Shown in pieces: positions 1 to 10,272 of a stretch of DNA of 39,133 bases. Source of the DNA: Pseudomonas inefficax (GTDB lineage: Bacteria; Pseudomonadota; Gammaproteobacteria; Pseudomonadales; Pseudomonadaceae); assembly GCF_900277125.1 (NCBI RefSeq), contig NZ_OPYN01000035.1, positions 1-39,133 of the forward strand, given 5' to 3'. The translations under genes were made by a program, and so were the position numbers. Every line of letters starts with the position of its first letter. The first letter of the stretch is position 1. Under the pieces are notes generated by a model. It saw nothing but the letters and a program-made list of their open reading frames with translations. It was not told where the DNA came from and ran no database searches.

Positions 1-485
1 CAGCAATTAACCAGGTCTGGTGCGGTGATGTGACCAGTTTGATGGTCGGGAAGCGCTGGTATCACCTAGCAGTAGTGATTGATTTGTTCGCGCGTCGGAT
101 CGTTGGCTGGGCGTTTTCCCTGATCAACGACGCCAACTTGGTTAGCAAGGCGCTGAGGATGGCGGTAGGGGTCAGGGGCAAGCATGCAGGCTTGATGTTT
201 CACTCGGATCAAGGCTGCCAATACACCAGCCAGCGCTTCCAGTCCGAGCTGCTTGAGCATGGGATAACGCAGAGCATGAGCCGGAGGGGACAATGCTGGG
301 ATAACGCACCGACAGAGCGTTTCTTTGGGACGCTCAAGTCAGAATGGGTGCCGCCCAAGGGCTACAAGGAAATTGAAGAGGCCAAGCAGGACATGACCAG
401 CTTCTTCATGCGATACAACCGAATCAGACTCCATAGCTACAACAACTACTTGTCGCCAATAGCTATGGAGCAGCAGGCGGCTTGA
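1..485 (+). CDS. IS3-family transposase (OrfB), 3' part
   Basis: Integrase-type DDE transposase, cut by the window edge. The frame is open from base 3, before the first internal ATG, and reads NQVWCGDVTSL, the usual start of an IS3-family rve core. All three catalytic acids are visible: Asp in CGDVT (codon at 27-29), Asp in HSDQGCQYTS, and Glu in NAPTERFFGTLKSEW. The C-terminus has the usual YNRIRLHSYNNYLSP block. The protein catalyses cut-and-paste or circle-type transposition, normally as an OrfAB frameshift product. The upstream OrfA and left end are outside the window, so I cannot say whether the element is intact. Nothing in the visible part is broken. Confidence 0.93.
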   Translation, partial: AINQVWCGDVTSLMVGKRWYHLAVVIDLFARRIVGWAFSLINDANLVSKALRMAVGVRGKHAGLMFHSDQGCQYTSQRFQSELLEHGITQSMSRRGQCWDNAPTERFFGTLKSEWVPPKGYKEIEEAKQDMTSFFMRYNRIRLHSYNNYLSPIAMEQQAA

Positions 486-523
486 TCACCGTAACTGGTG
501 TCCGGAAATACTTGACCAGAACA
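1..523 (+). mobile_element. Right end of an IS3-family insertion sequence
   Basis: The transposase stops at 485. About 38 bp later the sequence ends in ...ACTTGACCAGAACA at 523; read inward from that edge it starts TGTTCTGGTCAAG, which fits the TG...CA ends of IS3 elements. From 524 the sequence reads as chromosomal REP DNA. The boundary is inferred from where REP homology starts; the left inverted repeat and target duplication cannot be seen here. Confidence 0.75.
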
Positions 524-550
524 GTTTACCCGCGAAGAGGCCGGTACAGG
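524..550. repeat. REP element truncated by the IS
   Basis: Read on the minus strand this is CCTGTACCGGCCTCTTCGCG followed by GGTAAAC, one half of the REP type seen complete elsewhere in the window (for example 13392-13426, and 26264-26289 with GGTGAACCCGCTCCCACAGG). The second stem, CCCGCTCCCACAGG, is missing and is replaced by the IS end. The IS therefore seems to have inserted inside this REP. Confidence 0.65.
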
Positions 551-554
551 CGAA

Positions 555-1355
555 TCAGGCTTGCTGATCGGCCAACTGGTCAGCCAGGCGCACGAATGCG
601 GCCAGGTCCAGCTGTTCAGGGCGCAGGCTGCCGTCCACGCCGGCAGCTTCGATGGCCGCACTGTCGAGCAGGCCTTTCATGGTATTGCGCAGGGTCTTGC
701 GGCGCTGGTTGAAGGCTTCGCGTACCACCTGCTCCAGCAGTTTTGCATCCTTGGCCGGGTGTGGCAGCACTTCGTGCGGCACCAGGCGGACGATGGCCGA
801 GTCCACTTTCGGCGGTGGGTTGAAGGCGCCAGGGCCAACGTTGAACAGGTGCTCGACCCGGCAGTGGTACTGCACCATGATCGACAAGCGCCCCCAGTCA
901 CCACCACCAGGGCCGGCGGCCATGCGCTCGACCACTTCCTTCTGCAGCATGAAGTGCATGTCGCGGATCAGCCCGGCATGGCTGAGCAGGTGGAAGATCA
1001 GTGGGGTGGAGATGTTGTAAGGCAGGTTGCCCACCACCTTGAGGCTGCGCGGTGGCACGCCCAGCTGGTTGAAGTCGAACTTCAGGGCGTCGCCCTGGTG
1101 CAGGCGGAAATTGCTGCGGCCAGCGAACTTGTGCTGCAGGATCGGCACCAGGTCCTTGTCCAGTTCCACCACGTCCAGCTGTGCCCCGCTGCCCAGCAGG
1201 CCTTCGGTCAGGGCGCCCTGGCCGGGGCCGATTTCCAGCAGATGTTCGCCGGCCTTGGCATTGATGGCACGCAGGATGCGGTCGATGATGCCGGCGTCGT
1301 GCAGGAAGTTCTGGCCGAAGCGCTTGCGCGCGCGGTGTTGGTATTGCTCGTTCAT
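555..1355 (-). CDS. rsmA: 16S rRNA (adenine1518-N6/adenine1519-N6)-dimethyltransferase RsmA (KsgA)
   Basis: Methylates the two adjacent adenines of the 3' terminal 16S hairpin from S-adenosylmethionine, late in 30S assembly. The protein is 266 aa, normal for the family. The N-terminal [10 protein letters not shown] motif (11-20), the SAM-binding [10 protein letters not shown] (41-50) and the catalytic NLPY (110-113) are all present. The ATG at 1355 is chosen because translation from it starts with the conserved [17 protein letters not shown]; the longer open frame upstream is antisense/out-of-frame pdxA sequence. It overlaps the pdxA stop by 4 nt (ATGA), so it is translationally coupled as the distal gene of lptD-surA-pdxA-rsmA. 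In other pseudomonads apaG follows directly; here an IS lies 31 bp past the stop. Confidence 0.97.
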   Translation of the reverse strand: MNEQYQHRARKRFGQNFLHDAGIIDRILRAINAKAGEHLLEIGPGQGALTEGLLGSGAQLDVVELDKDLVPILQHKFAGRSNFRLHQGDALKFDFNQLGVPPRSLKVVGNLPYNISTPLIFHLLSHAGLIRDMHFMLQKEVVERMAAGPGGGDWGRLSIMVQYHCRVEHLFNVGPGAFNPPPKVDSAIVRLVPHEVLPHPAKDAKLLEQVVREAFNQRRKTLRNTMKGLLDSAAIEAAGVDGSLRPEQLDLAAFVRLADQLADQQA

Positions 1356-2341
1356 GGTCGGTTCTCGGCCATCTGGTAGGCGGTTTCCAGCGCGACGCGC
1401 AGGCTGCCGGTGTCGACCTTGCCGGTGCCGGCAAGGTCCAGGGCGGTGCCGTGGTCGACCGACGTGCGGATGATCGGCAGGCCCAGGGTCACGTTGACCG
1501 CAGCGCCGAAGCCTTTGTACTTGAGTACGGGCAGGCCCTGGTCGTGGTACATCGCCAGCACCGCATCGCAGTGCTCCAGATATTTGGGGGTAAACAGGGT
1601 ATCGGCCGGCAGCGGCCCGCGCAGGTCCATGCCTTCGGTGCGCAGACGGGCCAGTGTCGGCTCGATGATGTCGATTTCTTCGCGGCCCAGATGGCCACCC
1701 TCGCCCGCGTGCGGGTTGAGGCCGCACACCAGGATGCGCGGGTTGGCAATGCCGAACTTGTCGCGCATGTCGGCATGCAGGATACGGGTTACACGCTCGA
1801 CGCGCTCGGCAGTGATGGCGTCGGCAATGTCGCGCAGCGGCAGGTGCGTGGTCACCAGGGCCACGCGCAGGCCTCGGGTAGCCAGCATCATCACCACTTG
1901 CGCGGTGTGGGTCAGTTCGGCAAGGAACTCGGTATGCCCGGAGAAGGCGATACCGCTTTCGTTGATCACGCCCTTGTGTACCGGGGCGGTAATCATCCCG
2001 GCGAAATGCCCGTCCAGGCAACCTTGCCCGGCACGGGTCAGGGTTTCCAGCACGAACGCCGCATTGGCCTTGTCGAGCAGGCCTGGCACTACCGGGGCCG
2101 CCAGAGCGGTATCCCAGACGTACAGGCTACCCGCTGGCGCCGGCTGCTCAGGCCATTGGCCCGGCGCTACCGGCAGCAGGTTGACGGCCAGCCCCAGCTG
2201 CGTGGCCCGCTCGGCGAGTAGGTCACGGCTGGTGATGGCGATCAGGGGGTGGGGCTGGGCGTCTGCGGCGAGCAGCAGGCACAGGTCGGGGCCTATGCCG
2301 GCCGGCTCGCCGGGGGTGACGGCGAAGCGCAGGGGCTTCAC
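1352..2341 (-). CDS. pdxA: 4-hydroxythreonine-4-phosphate dehydrogenase PdxA
   Basis: NAD-dependent oxidation of 4-phosphohydroxy-L-threonine, an intermediate step of the DXP-dependent pyridoxal phosphate pathway; cytosolic, metal dependent. The protein is 329 aa. The three metal-binding histidines sit in TTHLPL (H166), NPHAG (H211) and MYHDQG (H266), the same numbers as in the E. coli enzyme. The start is GTG at 2341, where the protein begins [19 protein letters not shown]. It overlaps surA by 4 nt (GTGA) with no clear ribosome-binding site of its own, so coupling to surA translation is likely. The downstream overlap with rsmA is also 4 nt. Confidence 0.97.
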   Translation of the reverse strand: MKPLRFAVTPGEPAGIGPDLCLLLAADAQPHPLIAITSRDLLAERATQLGLAVNLLPVAPGQWPEQPAPAGSLYVWDTALAAPVVPGLLDKANAAFVLETLTRAGQGCLDGHFAGMITAPVHKGVINESGIAFSGHTEFLAELTHTAQVVMMLATRGLRVALVTTHLPLRDIADAITAERVERVTRILHADMRDKFGIANPRILVCGLNPHAGEGGHLGREEIDIIEPTLARLRTEGMDLRGPLPADTLFTPKYLEHCDAVLAMYHDQGLPVLKYKGFGAAVNVTLGLPIIRTSVDHGTALDLAGTGKVDTGSLRVALETAYQMAENRP

Positions 2342-3663
2342 TGGGCGGCCTGGTCAGCGCCAGGCAGCTTGATTTCAACGTAGGCTTCGTCGCGGATCTG
2401 GCGCAGCCAGGTCTGCAGCTCTTCGTCGTACTTGCGGTTGCGCAGTACGTTCATGGCCTGTTGCTCACGCGCCTGCTCGGTGCTGTCGGTGGCGCGACGG
2501 CCCAGCACTTCCAGGACATGCCAGCCGTACTGGGTCTTGAACGGACGGGTGACTTCGCCTTGGGCGGCGTTGGCCATCTGCTCGCGGAACTCCGGTACCA
2601 GGCTGTTCGGGTCAACCCAGTTGAGGTCGCCGCCGTTGAGCGCCGAACCCGGGTCTTCCGAGAAGCTCTTGGCCAGCTCGCCGAAGTCTTCGCCGTCCTT
2701 GATGCGCTCGTACAGGCGCTCTGCCAGTTGCTCGGTGGCCGCCTCGCTGCGGATTTCGCTCGGCTTGATCAGGATGTGGCGCACGTGCACTTCGTCACGC
2801 AGCACGTTCTCGCTGCCACCGCGCTTCTCCTCGAGCTTGAGGATGATGAAGCCGTTGGGGATGCGGATCGGTTGGGTGATTTCACCCACCGGCATGCTGC
2901 TGAGCATCTTGGCGAAGTCCGGTGGCAACTGGCCGGCTTTACGCCAGCCCATCTCGCCGCCTTCCAGGGCGTTTTCGCTGGCGGAGCGGGCAATGGCCAT
3001 CTGGCCGAAGTCCGCGCCCTGCTTGAGCTGCTGGTACACCTCGCCAACCTGGCGCGCAGCGGCCTGGATGGCTTCCGAGTTGGCCGCCTCCGGGGTCGGG
3101 ATCAGGATGTTGGCCAGGCGGTACTCTTCCGACATCTGCATCTTGCCAAGGTCGGAGTTGAGGAAGTTCTTCACTTCCTGCTCGGACACCTGGATACGCT
3201 CGGCCACGCGGCGTTGGCGCACGCGGCTGATGATCATCTCGCGCTTGACCTGCTCGCGGGCGTCATCGAACGACATGCCGTCACGGGCCAGGGCGGCGCG
3301 GAACTGGTCCAGCGACATGCCGTTGCGCTGGGCAATGGTGCCCATGGCCTGGTTCAGTTCTTCGTCGGTGATGCGGATGCCGGAGCGCTCGCCGATCTGC
3401 AGCTGCAGGTTCTCGACGATCAGGCGTTCCAGCACCTGCTGGTCCAGCGCACCGGCAGGCGGCATGCCGCCGCCGCGCTTGGCGATGGTTTGCTGAACCT
3501 CGCGGACACGCTGGTCCAGCTGGCTTTGCATGACCACGTCGTTGTCGACGATGGCCACCACGCGATCAAGAGGTTGCACCGCGGCATGCACCGCGCCACT
3601 CAGCAATGCAACGCCCAGCAACGCCGGGCGCAGTCGATCAATAAGCTTGGTCTTCACGTTCAC
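2338..3663 (-). CDS. surA: Periplasmic chaperone/peptidyl-prolyl isomerase SurA
   Basis: Periplasmic chaperone that escorts outer-membrane proteins, LptD among them, to the BAM complex. The protein is 441 aa: a signal peptide of about 27 residues ending GAVHA, a SurA N-terminal chaperone domain ([18 protein letters not shown] onward), two parvulin domains (about 175-280 and 290-390, each with an EGGEMGW or LNGGDLNW signature), and a short C-terminal helix. The start is GTG at 3663, with AAGG 5 nt upstream on the minus strand; another GTG lies two codons inside. The start lies 26 nt inside the lptD 3' end, so the substrate gene and its chaperone gene are coupled. Confidence 0.96.
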   Translation of the reverse strand: MNVKTKLIDRLRPALLGVALLSGAVHAAVQPLDRVVAIVDNDVVMQSQLDQRVREVQQTIAKRGGGMPPAGALDQQVLERLIVENLQLQIGERSGIRITDEELNQAMGTIAQRNGMSLDQFRAALARDGMSFDDAREQVKREMIISRVRQRRVAERIQVSEQEVKNFLNSDLGKMQMSEEYRLANILIPTPEAANSEAIQAAARQVGEVYQQLKQGADFGQMAIARSASENALEGGEMGWRKAGQLPPDFAKMLSSMPVGEITQPIRIPNGFIILKLEEKRGGSENVLRDEVHVRHILIKPSEIRSEAATEQLAERLYERIKDGEDFGELAKSFSEDPGSALNGGDLNWVDPNSLVPEFREQMANAAQGEVTRPFKTQYGWHVLEVLGRRATDSTEQAREQQAMNVLRNRKYDEELQTWLRQIRDEAYVEIKLPGADQAAQ

Positions 3664-6472
3664 GATAACCTTGAATGCCTTGGTCGAGGAAAGATTCGAC
3701 CTTGTTGCCGACTACACCACCGAGGCCTTTCAGGACGATCTGAAGGAAGATGCCGTGGTCGCCTTTTTCGTTCTGCGGAAGAGCCTGGCTGAAGTCGTCG
3801 TAGTCGATCCAGTAACGGTTGATCAGGCGCAGCTTCCAGCAGCAGTTGTCGTACTCGAAACCGCCCATGGCTTCCAGGGTGCGGTTGCGGTTGTAGTCAT
3901 GCTGCCAGCGAGCGATCACGCTCCACTGCGGAACGATCGGCCAGATGACCGAGAAGTCATGCTGCTGGATCTTGTAGTAGTCCTTCACGTAGTTAGGGCT
4001 GCCCGGGGTGCCATAGTCGCCGCCGCCCACTTTCCAGGTACCGGTCGTGGAGTCGTAGGCGATGGTGTCGTTACGGTAGCGATAACCGAGGTTGACCACC
4101 TTGTTCGGGTTGTCTTCAGGCTGGTAGTGGAACATCGCAGCGCCCGAGCGTGGGCTGCGGGTGTCCGGGTCCCAGTTGTAGTTCGAGTTGAAGCGCCAGT
4201 CGCGGTTGAAGTAGTAGTTGTACATCAGCGCGTACGGCGATACGTCGGACTGCGAGTCGGTGCGGGTGCGGTAGTCGATACCAGGCAGTTGGACTTTACG
4301 GTCCTTGAAGTAGTACGCCTGGCCGATGCTGAAGTTCTGGCGCTCGAAGCCGTTTTCTTCGATCCAGCGCGTGGTCACGCCCAACGACAGCTTGTTTTCG
4401 TCGCCGATACGGTCGATACCGCTGAAGCGGTTGTCGCGGAACAGCGAGTCGTAGCTGAACACCGTTTCACCCGTGCTGAACAACGGGATATCGGTCTGGT
4501 CCTTGTATGGTACGTAGAGGTAGAACAGACGCGGCTCGAGAGTCTGGCGGTAGTTTGTACCGAACATAGAGGTGTCACGGTCGAAATACAGGCCGCTATC
4601 GACACTGAGAATCGGAACGTCGCGGTTCTGGTTGCTCTTGAAGTCGCCGTACAGATCGATTCGTCCGGGGTTATCAATAAGGTCTTGCTTACCCTTACTA
4701 TCCAGATCCAGGTCGTAGTGGGTGTACATGTACTTCAGCTTTGGCGTGATATAGCCATAGCTGGCTTCCATAGGCAGGCTAATGGAAGGCGCGACATTCA
4801 GACGCGTACCATTGGATCGGGCGTTACCGAAGATGTTCTGATCTAGACGGCGCCCGCCCAGCACTTCACGTGTTACAGGATCAACTACAACCCCAGCAGT
4901 CGTATCAGGTTGGCCATCCTCGTTGAAAACCAGATCATTTTTCAGATCGCGGTCAAAGCGAACGGCTTCGGTTTCATAGCCGAAGTTCAAGCCGCCAGGC
5001 TCGAACGGCAACTTACCGTTTAGGGTAATCTGCGGCAGGCGATCATACGGCGTGATCTTCGAGATGGTCGCCATCTCGTAGGCATGCACGTTAAGGCGTG
5101 CCGTGTAGCTGTCACCACGGTAGGTCAAGGCACCTTGCTGATTGAGCAGGTCCTTGGACTCAACACCAATCTGATCGGACTCCAGATCCTGGAAGTAGAA
5201 CGGATCGCTGATGTCGGTGTAGTCCACTTCAGCCATCAGGCGCTCGTCCAGCCCGCCCTTGTGCTGCCAGTTGACCATCCAGCGCTGCTCTTTGTAGTCA
5301 GTCTGGTCTTTGCGGTCGTCGTTCTTGTCGTTGAGGTACGCGCCACCGAACTGGCCTTCGCTCGAAGGCGTCAGGTAGCGGAACTCGCCTTCCATCAGCA
5401 GGCCGCGCTTGGTCATGTAGCGCGGGTACAACGTGGCATCGTAGTTCGGAGCCAGGTTGAAGTAGTACGGCGTAACCAGCATGAAGCCGGTATCGCTGGT
5501 GCTGCTGAACGACGGCGGCAGGAAGCCGGACTGGCGACGGTCGTCGATCGGGAAGTAGATGTACGGTGTGTAGAACACCGGGAAATCCTTGACCCGCAGC
5601 GTGACGTTGGTCGCGGTACCGAAACCGGTGGCCGGGTTCAGGGTGATGTTGTTGCCCTTCAGCTGCCAGGCGTTGCTGCCTGGTTCGCAGGTGGTGTACG
5701 TACCGTCCTTGAGGCGGATAATGGCGTTTTCGCCACGTTTAGCGTACAGGGCGCTGCCGCGGATGTGCGACTTGTGCATCACGTATTCGGCGTTGTCGAC
5801 CTGGGCTTCGCCCGTGTCGAGCTGGATCTGTGCCTCGTCACCGACCACCAGCGAACCGTTGTCACGGATCTTGACGTTGCCCTTGAGCTCGCCACGGTTT
5901 TCGGTCTGGTAGAGGTTGGCCTCGTCGGCCTCGGCCTGCATGCTGCCCTGGCGCATCACCACGTCACCGGCGAGGGTAGCGATCTGCTGCTCCTGCTGGT
6001 ACTTGGATACCTTGGCGTTGATGTAGGTCGGCGACTCGTCCTTCGGCGTGGTGTCGGCCATGCCCGGGCGGGTTGGCTCGATGTACGCGCCACCGCAGTA
6101 CGGGCCGGTTTCGGCCAGCTGTGCGGCGGTGAGCTTTTCACGCGGAACCCAGTCCAGGTGGCTGTAGTCTTCGCTACGCGACTTCAGGCCACGGCCTTTG
6201 GCCTCGGTGACCAGCATAGGCCGGTCCGCGGTTTCGCCTTCGCTTGCGGCTTCGGTGCCGGTGCTGACAGCAGCACCCTCGTGCACCGGGCGCGGCGGCA
6301 GGTTGTTGGCTGGGGTCTTGGGCTTGCAGTCCCAACCACCGGAGGCGGACACTTGGCAGTCAAACTGTTCGGCTGCCACCACGTAAGACGTGGCCAGAGG
6401 TTGCAGGGCCAGCAGACCGCCGGTTACCAGCAACGGAAACTTTCTACGAAACGCGGGGGATTTCAATGCCAT
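3638..6472 (-). CDS. lptD: LPS-assembly outer-membrane protein LptD
   Basis: Outer-membrane barrel that, plugged by LptE, inserts lipopolysaccharide into the outer leaflet at the end of the Lpt bridge. The protein is 944 aa from ATG 6472. It has a signal peptide ([12 protein letters not shown] then a hydrophobic stretch, cleaved near residue 34), a periplasmic OstA-type beta-jellyroll (about 165-300, with [17 protein letters not shown]) and a long C-terminal barrel. The disulfide cysteines are recognisable: two N-terminal ones (C39, C49) and an adjacent CC pair (877-878, in DNCCWKL), like the E. coli 31/173 and 724/725 pattern. The frame is open for 63 codons upstream of 6472, but that part has no signal peptide and enters the divergent promoter region, so the shorter start is preferred. 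Confidence 0.96.
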   Translation of the reverse strand: MALKSPAFRRKFPLLVTGGLLALQPLATSYVVAAEQFDCQVSASGGWDCKPKTPANNLPPRPVHEGAAVSTGTEAASEGETADRPMLVTEAKGRGLKSRSEDYSHLDWVPREKLTAAQLAETGPYCGGAYIEPTRPGMADTTPKDESPTYINAKVSKYQQEQQIATLAGDVVMRQGSMQAEADEANLYQTENRGELKGNVKIRDNGSLVVGDEAQIQLDTGEAQVDNAEYVMHKSHIRGSALYAKRGENAIIRLKDGTYTTCEPGSNAWQLKGNNITLNPATGFGTATNVTLRVKDFPVFYTPYIYFPIDDRRQSGFLPPSFSSTSDTGFMLVTPYYFNLAPNYDATLYPRYMTKRGLLMEGEFRYLTPSSEGQFGGAYLNDKNDDRKDQTDYKEQRWMVNWQHKGGLDERLMAEVDYTDISDPFYFQDLESDQIGVESKDLLNQQGALTYRGDSYTARLNVHAYEMATISKITPYDRLPQITLNGKLPFEPGGLNFGYETEAVRFDRDLKNDLVFNEDGQPDTTAGVVVDPVTREVLGGRRLDQNIFGNARSNGTRLNVAPSISLPMEASYGYITPKLKYMYTHYDLDLDSKGKQDLIDNPGRIDLYGDFKSNQNRDVPILSVDSGLYFDRDTSMFGTNYRQTLEPRLFYLYVPYKDQTDIPLFSTGETVFSYDSLFRDNRFSGIDRIGDENKLSLGVTTRWIEENGFERQNFSIGQAYYFKDRKVQLPGIDYRTRTDSQSDVSPYALMYNYYFNRDWRFNSNYNWDPDTRSPRSGAAMFHYQPEDNPNKVVNLGYRYRNDTIAYDSTTGTWKVGGGDYGTPGSPNYVKDYYKIQQHDFSVIWPIVPQWSVIARWQHDYNRNRTLEAMGGFEYDNCCWKLRLINRYWIDYDDFSQALPQNEKGDHGIFLQIVLKGLGGVVGNKVESFLDQGIQGYREREDQAY

Positions 6473-6602
6473 CTTATTAGTCCGGGCTTCCTGCGTGCCA
6501 TCTGCCCGCGTGTGGGGCCGCACGCCTCTCGATGGTCTGAAAAAGATGCTGGATAATAAAGCATGACCCGCTTGACGGCTAGGGCCGTCGGAGACCCTTG
6601 TA
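6473..6602. promoter_or_regulatory. Divergent lptD / amgK promoter region with a small dyad
   Basis: This 130-bp gap separates divergent genes and must hold both promoters. On the minus strand a possible -10 TATTAT (6558-6553) faces lptD, without a convincing -35. A dyad GACGGC-TAGG-GCCGTC (6574-6589) lies 13 nt before the amgK ATG and could be an operator or a 5' UTR hairpin. I see no strong sigma70 pair for amgK. Confidence 0.4.
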
Positions 6603-8290
<1,688 letters not shown>

Positions 8291-8291
8291 C

Positions 8292-9059
8292 ATGTGGTGG
8301 CCAAGCACGGTGATTGGTGCCGGTGCCGGCTTTGCGGTTGCCAGCATTCCCGGGGCCTTGCTCGGCGCGTTGCTTGGGCAGGCCATGGACCGCCGCCTGC
8401 GTTTGCAGGGCTGGGAGGACATGCGTGAACGCCTGGGCGGGCGCCCGGCCTTGCAGGATGACGAGTTACTGTTCGTGATGCTCGGGCGCCTGGCCAAGTG
8501 CGATGGCCGGGTGGGCGAGCAGCATATCCAGCAGGCGCGCCAGGAGATGGTGCGCCTGGACCTGGCCGAAGCGGCCCGGCTGCGCGCGATTGCCGCGTTC
8601 AACCGTGGCAAGGCGGGCAAGGACCGGCTGGGTGGGCACCTACGGCGCATTCGCCAGCAGCCGCATGCGGCCGAGGGCACCCTGCGTGCCTGTTGGCGCA
8701 TGGTCTGGGCCGACGGCAAGATGGGCAACAAGGAGCGAGAACTGCTGCTGGACTGGGGGCAGAAACTGGGCCTGAGCCGGCGGCAGGTACAGGCCATGTC
8801 GCTGGAGTACGAGCCACGCAAGGCGGCGGTTCCGGAAGGGGTCGCCATGACCTATGCGGCGGCCTTGCGCTTGCTGGCGGTAGAGGCGGATACCGATGGC
8901 GACAAGGTCAAGCAGGCGTATCGTCGGCTGGTCAGCCGGCACCACCCGGACAAGCTTGCGGGCACTGGTGCCAGCGAGGCGCAGGTGCGTGAAGCGACCG
9001 AGCGCACCCGTGAGCTGCATCAGGCTTATGCCATGATCCGCAAGCGGCGGGGGCTTTGA
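8292..9059 (+). CDS. djlA: DjlA-like TerB/DnaJ co-chaperone
   Basis: The protein is 255 aa: a hydrophobic Gly/Ala-rich N-terminal segment (about 7-31) that could anchor it in the inner membrane, a TerB-like helical domain (about 50-170, with repeated KCDGRVGEQ and WADGKMGNKE calcium-loop-like turns) and a C-terminal J domain (about 190-255) with RRLVSRHHPDKL, so the HPD motif needed to stimulate DnaK is at 218-220. This is the domain order of DjlA. The ATG lies 1 nt after the murU stop, so it is in the amgK-murU operon. Its target process is unknown; a cell-envelope role is inferred only from neighbours and the membrane segment. Confidence 0.88.
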   Translation: MWWPSTVIGAGAGFAVASIPGALLGALLGQAMDRRLRLQGWEDMRERLGGRPALQDDELLFVMLGRLAKCDGRVGEQHIQQARQEMVRLDLAEAARLRAIAAFNRGKAGKDRLGGHLRRIRQQPHAAEGTLRACWRMVWADGKMGNKERELLLDWGQKLGLSRRQVQAMSLEYEPRKAAVPEGVAMTYAAALRLLAVEADTDGDKVKQAYRRLVSRHHPDKLAGTGASEAQVREATERTRELHQAYAMIRKRRGL

Positions 9060-9074
9060 TGGCCTGCGCGGTAG

Positions 9075-9191
9075 CTGTAGGAGCGGCCTTGTGTCGCGAT
9101 GGGGCGCGTAGCGGCCCCAAGTAGACAGCTTCCCAACAGATACCGCTGGGGCCGCTTTGCGGCCCATCGCGGCACAAGGCCGCTCCTACAG
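9075..9191. repeat. REP pair (inverted), CTGTAGGAGCGGCC type
   Basis: Two REP units in inverted orientation. The left begins CTGTAGGAGCGGCCTTGTGT and the right ends GGCACAAGGCCGCTCCTACAG; inner stems GGGGC...GCGGCCCC and GGGGCCGCTTTGCGGCCC are also palindromic. It lies between convergent djlA and the DUF3530 gene and probably works as a two-way transcription barrier. The right unit reaches into the DUF3530 3' end. Confidence 0.9.
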
Positions 9192-10178
9192 GCTCATCCA
9201 CCCCCGCACCCGGCGGAACAGTTGCTCCTGCTCGGCCGCCTTGTTCCCCGGCATGGCAATCAGCGACAACTGCCGGTACTGGCTGTCCTTCTGCCGCTTG
9301 CTGGCCTGCAGGCGCTGCGCGGCTGCATTGCGGTCCGCGCTGCGGGTGGCGTAGTAGATGTCGGCAGTCGGTACTTTCAAGGTCGGCGCCAGGCTTTCCA
9401 GGTCATGCTCCACCCGCGCTGGCGTCTGCGCGGCGACCATCACCAGTTTCTGCACCTGCGGTGGCTGTTTCTCGCTCAGGTAGCGGGCCGCCCAATATGC
9501 GCCGCTGCCATGGCCAATCAGCACGATGCTGCGGGCGTTGTGCTGCTGGGCAAAGGCCACCGCAGCATCCAGGCGGGCAAAAACGCGCTCGGCATCGGCC
9601 GGGTCGGTTTGCTCGCTGGCCTGCTTGGCGTCAGTGCTCTCAGCGGTGTCTGCATCGGCTGCCGTAGCCTGGGCGACGTTGGCATTGGCATCGGCCGGCA
9701 CATCTTTGGCCGGGGCGCTTTCGCCCTTGTCTGGCTCCGGCTCGGCAGCCGGCTTGGCCTCGACCCGCGCCTGCGGGCTGTCGGCCAGCAGGTCGGGCAG
9801 GCTGATGCTCAGGCTGTGCCAGCCGATATCGGGGAACTTCTGCCGCAGCGGGCCGACCGCGTTCGGCCAGTCAGCCGTTTCGCCAGCCCCCGGGACGATG
9901 ATGACCGCCCCCTGTGGATCGCTGTCGTTGGCCGGTTTCCACAGGGCCAGGAAGCTGTCGGCGCCGGCCTGCAGCGTCTGCTGTTCGGCCTTGGGCACCA
10001 GCCGCTCGAGCGCCTGGGCATCCTCCTGGCTACGCTCCAGCAGCGGTGGGCGAGGGGCTTGGACAGCGGGTGCCTCGGTGCTGGTGGATGGTTTTTCGGC
10101 ATCGGCGGCCAGGGCGCCGAGTGGAAGGATCGAAGCCAGGCAGCACATTGCCAGCGTCGTGCGATAAAGTGTGGACAT
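9186..10178 (-). CDS. Secreted DUF3530 alpha/beta-hydrolase-like protein
   Basis: The protein is 330 aa with a clear signal peptide (MSTLYRTTLAMCCLASILPLGALA). It matches the DUF3530 family, whose fold resembles alpha/beta hydrolases. A GAVIIVPGAGETADW block (about 90-104) and a nucleophile-elbow-like SIVLIGHGSGAYWA (Ser in GHGSG) are present. A low-complexity stretch rich in Ala, Glu, Pro, Asp and Lys (about 135-195) interrupts the domain and looks like a flexible, probably lineage-specific insert. No substrate is known to me. The stop codon TAG (9188-9186) is part of the REP sequence, so the REP supplies the end of the gene. It is divergent from the sensor kinase gene, 94 bp away. Confidence 0.85.
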   Translation of the reverse strand: MSTLYRTTLAMCCLASILPLGALAADAEKPSTSTEAPAVQAPRPPLLERSQEDAQALERLVPKAEQQTLQAGADSFLALWKPANDSDPQGAVIIVPGAGETADWPNAVGPLRQKFPDIGWHSLSISLPDLLADSPQARVEAKPAAEPEPDKGESAPAKDVPADANANVAQATAADADTAESTDAKQASEQTDPADAERVFARLDAAVAFAQQHNARSIVLIGHGSGAYWAARYLSEKQPPQVQKLVMVAAQTPARVEHDLESLAPTLKVPTADIYYATRSADRNAAAQRLQASKRQKDSQYRQLSLIAMPGNKAAEQEQLFRRVRGWMSL

Positions 10179-10231
10179 GAGTCAACCCAGGGCCAGAATG
10201 ATACCGGCAGCCTAATAGTATTTGCCCGTGA

Positions 10232-10250
10232 CGGCCATGCTGCATGGCCG
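10232..10250. promoter_or_regulatory. 19-bp palindrome between divergent genes
   Basis: CGGCCATGC-T-GCATGGCCG is a perfect dyad with 9-bp arms. It is 22 nt before the sensor-kinase ATG and 53 nt before the DUF3530 start. It could be an operator or, as RNA, a hairpin in the kinase leader. No T-run follows, so it is not a terminator. Confidence 0.4.
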
Positions 10251-10272
10251 CTTTGCCAAGACGAGCGTGTAG

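Noticed and set aside
2461..3792. 443-codon plus-strand frame over surA
   Set aside because: Antisense shadow; surA on the minus strand has full domain evidence.
5084..6556. 490-codon open frame on the plus strand
   Set aside because: Antisense shadow of lptD, Val-rich with no recognisable motif.
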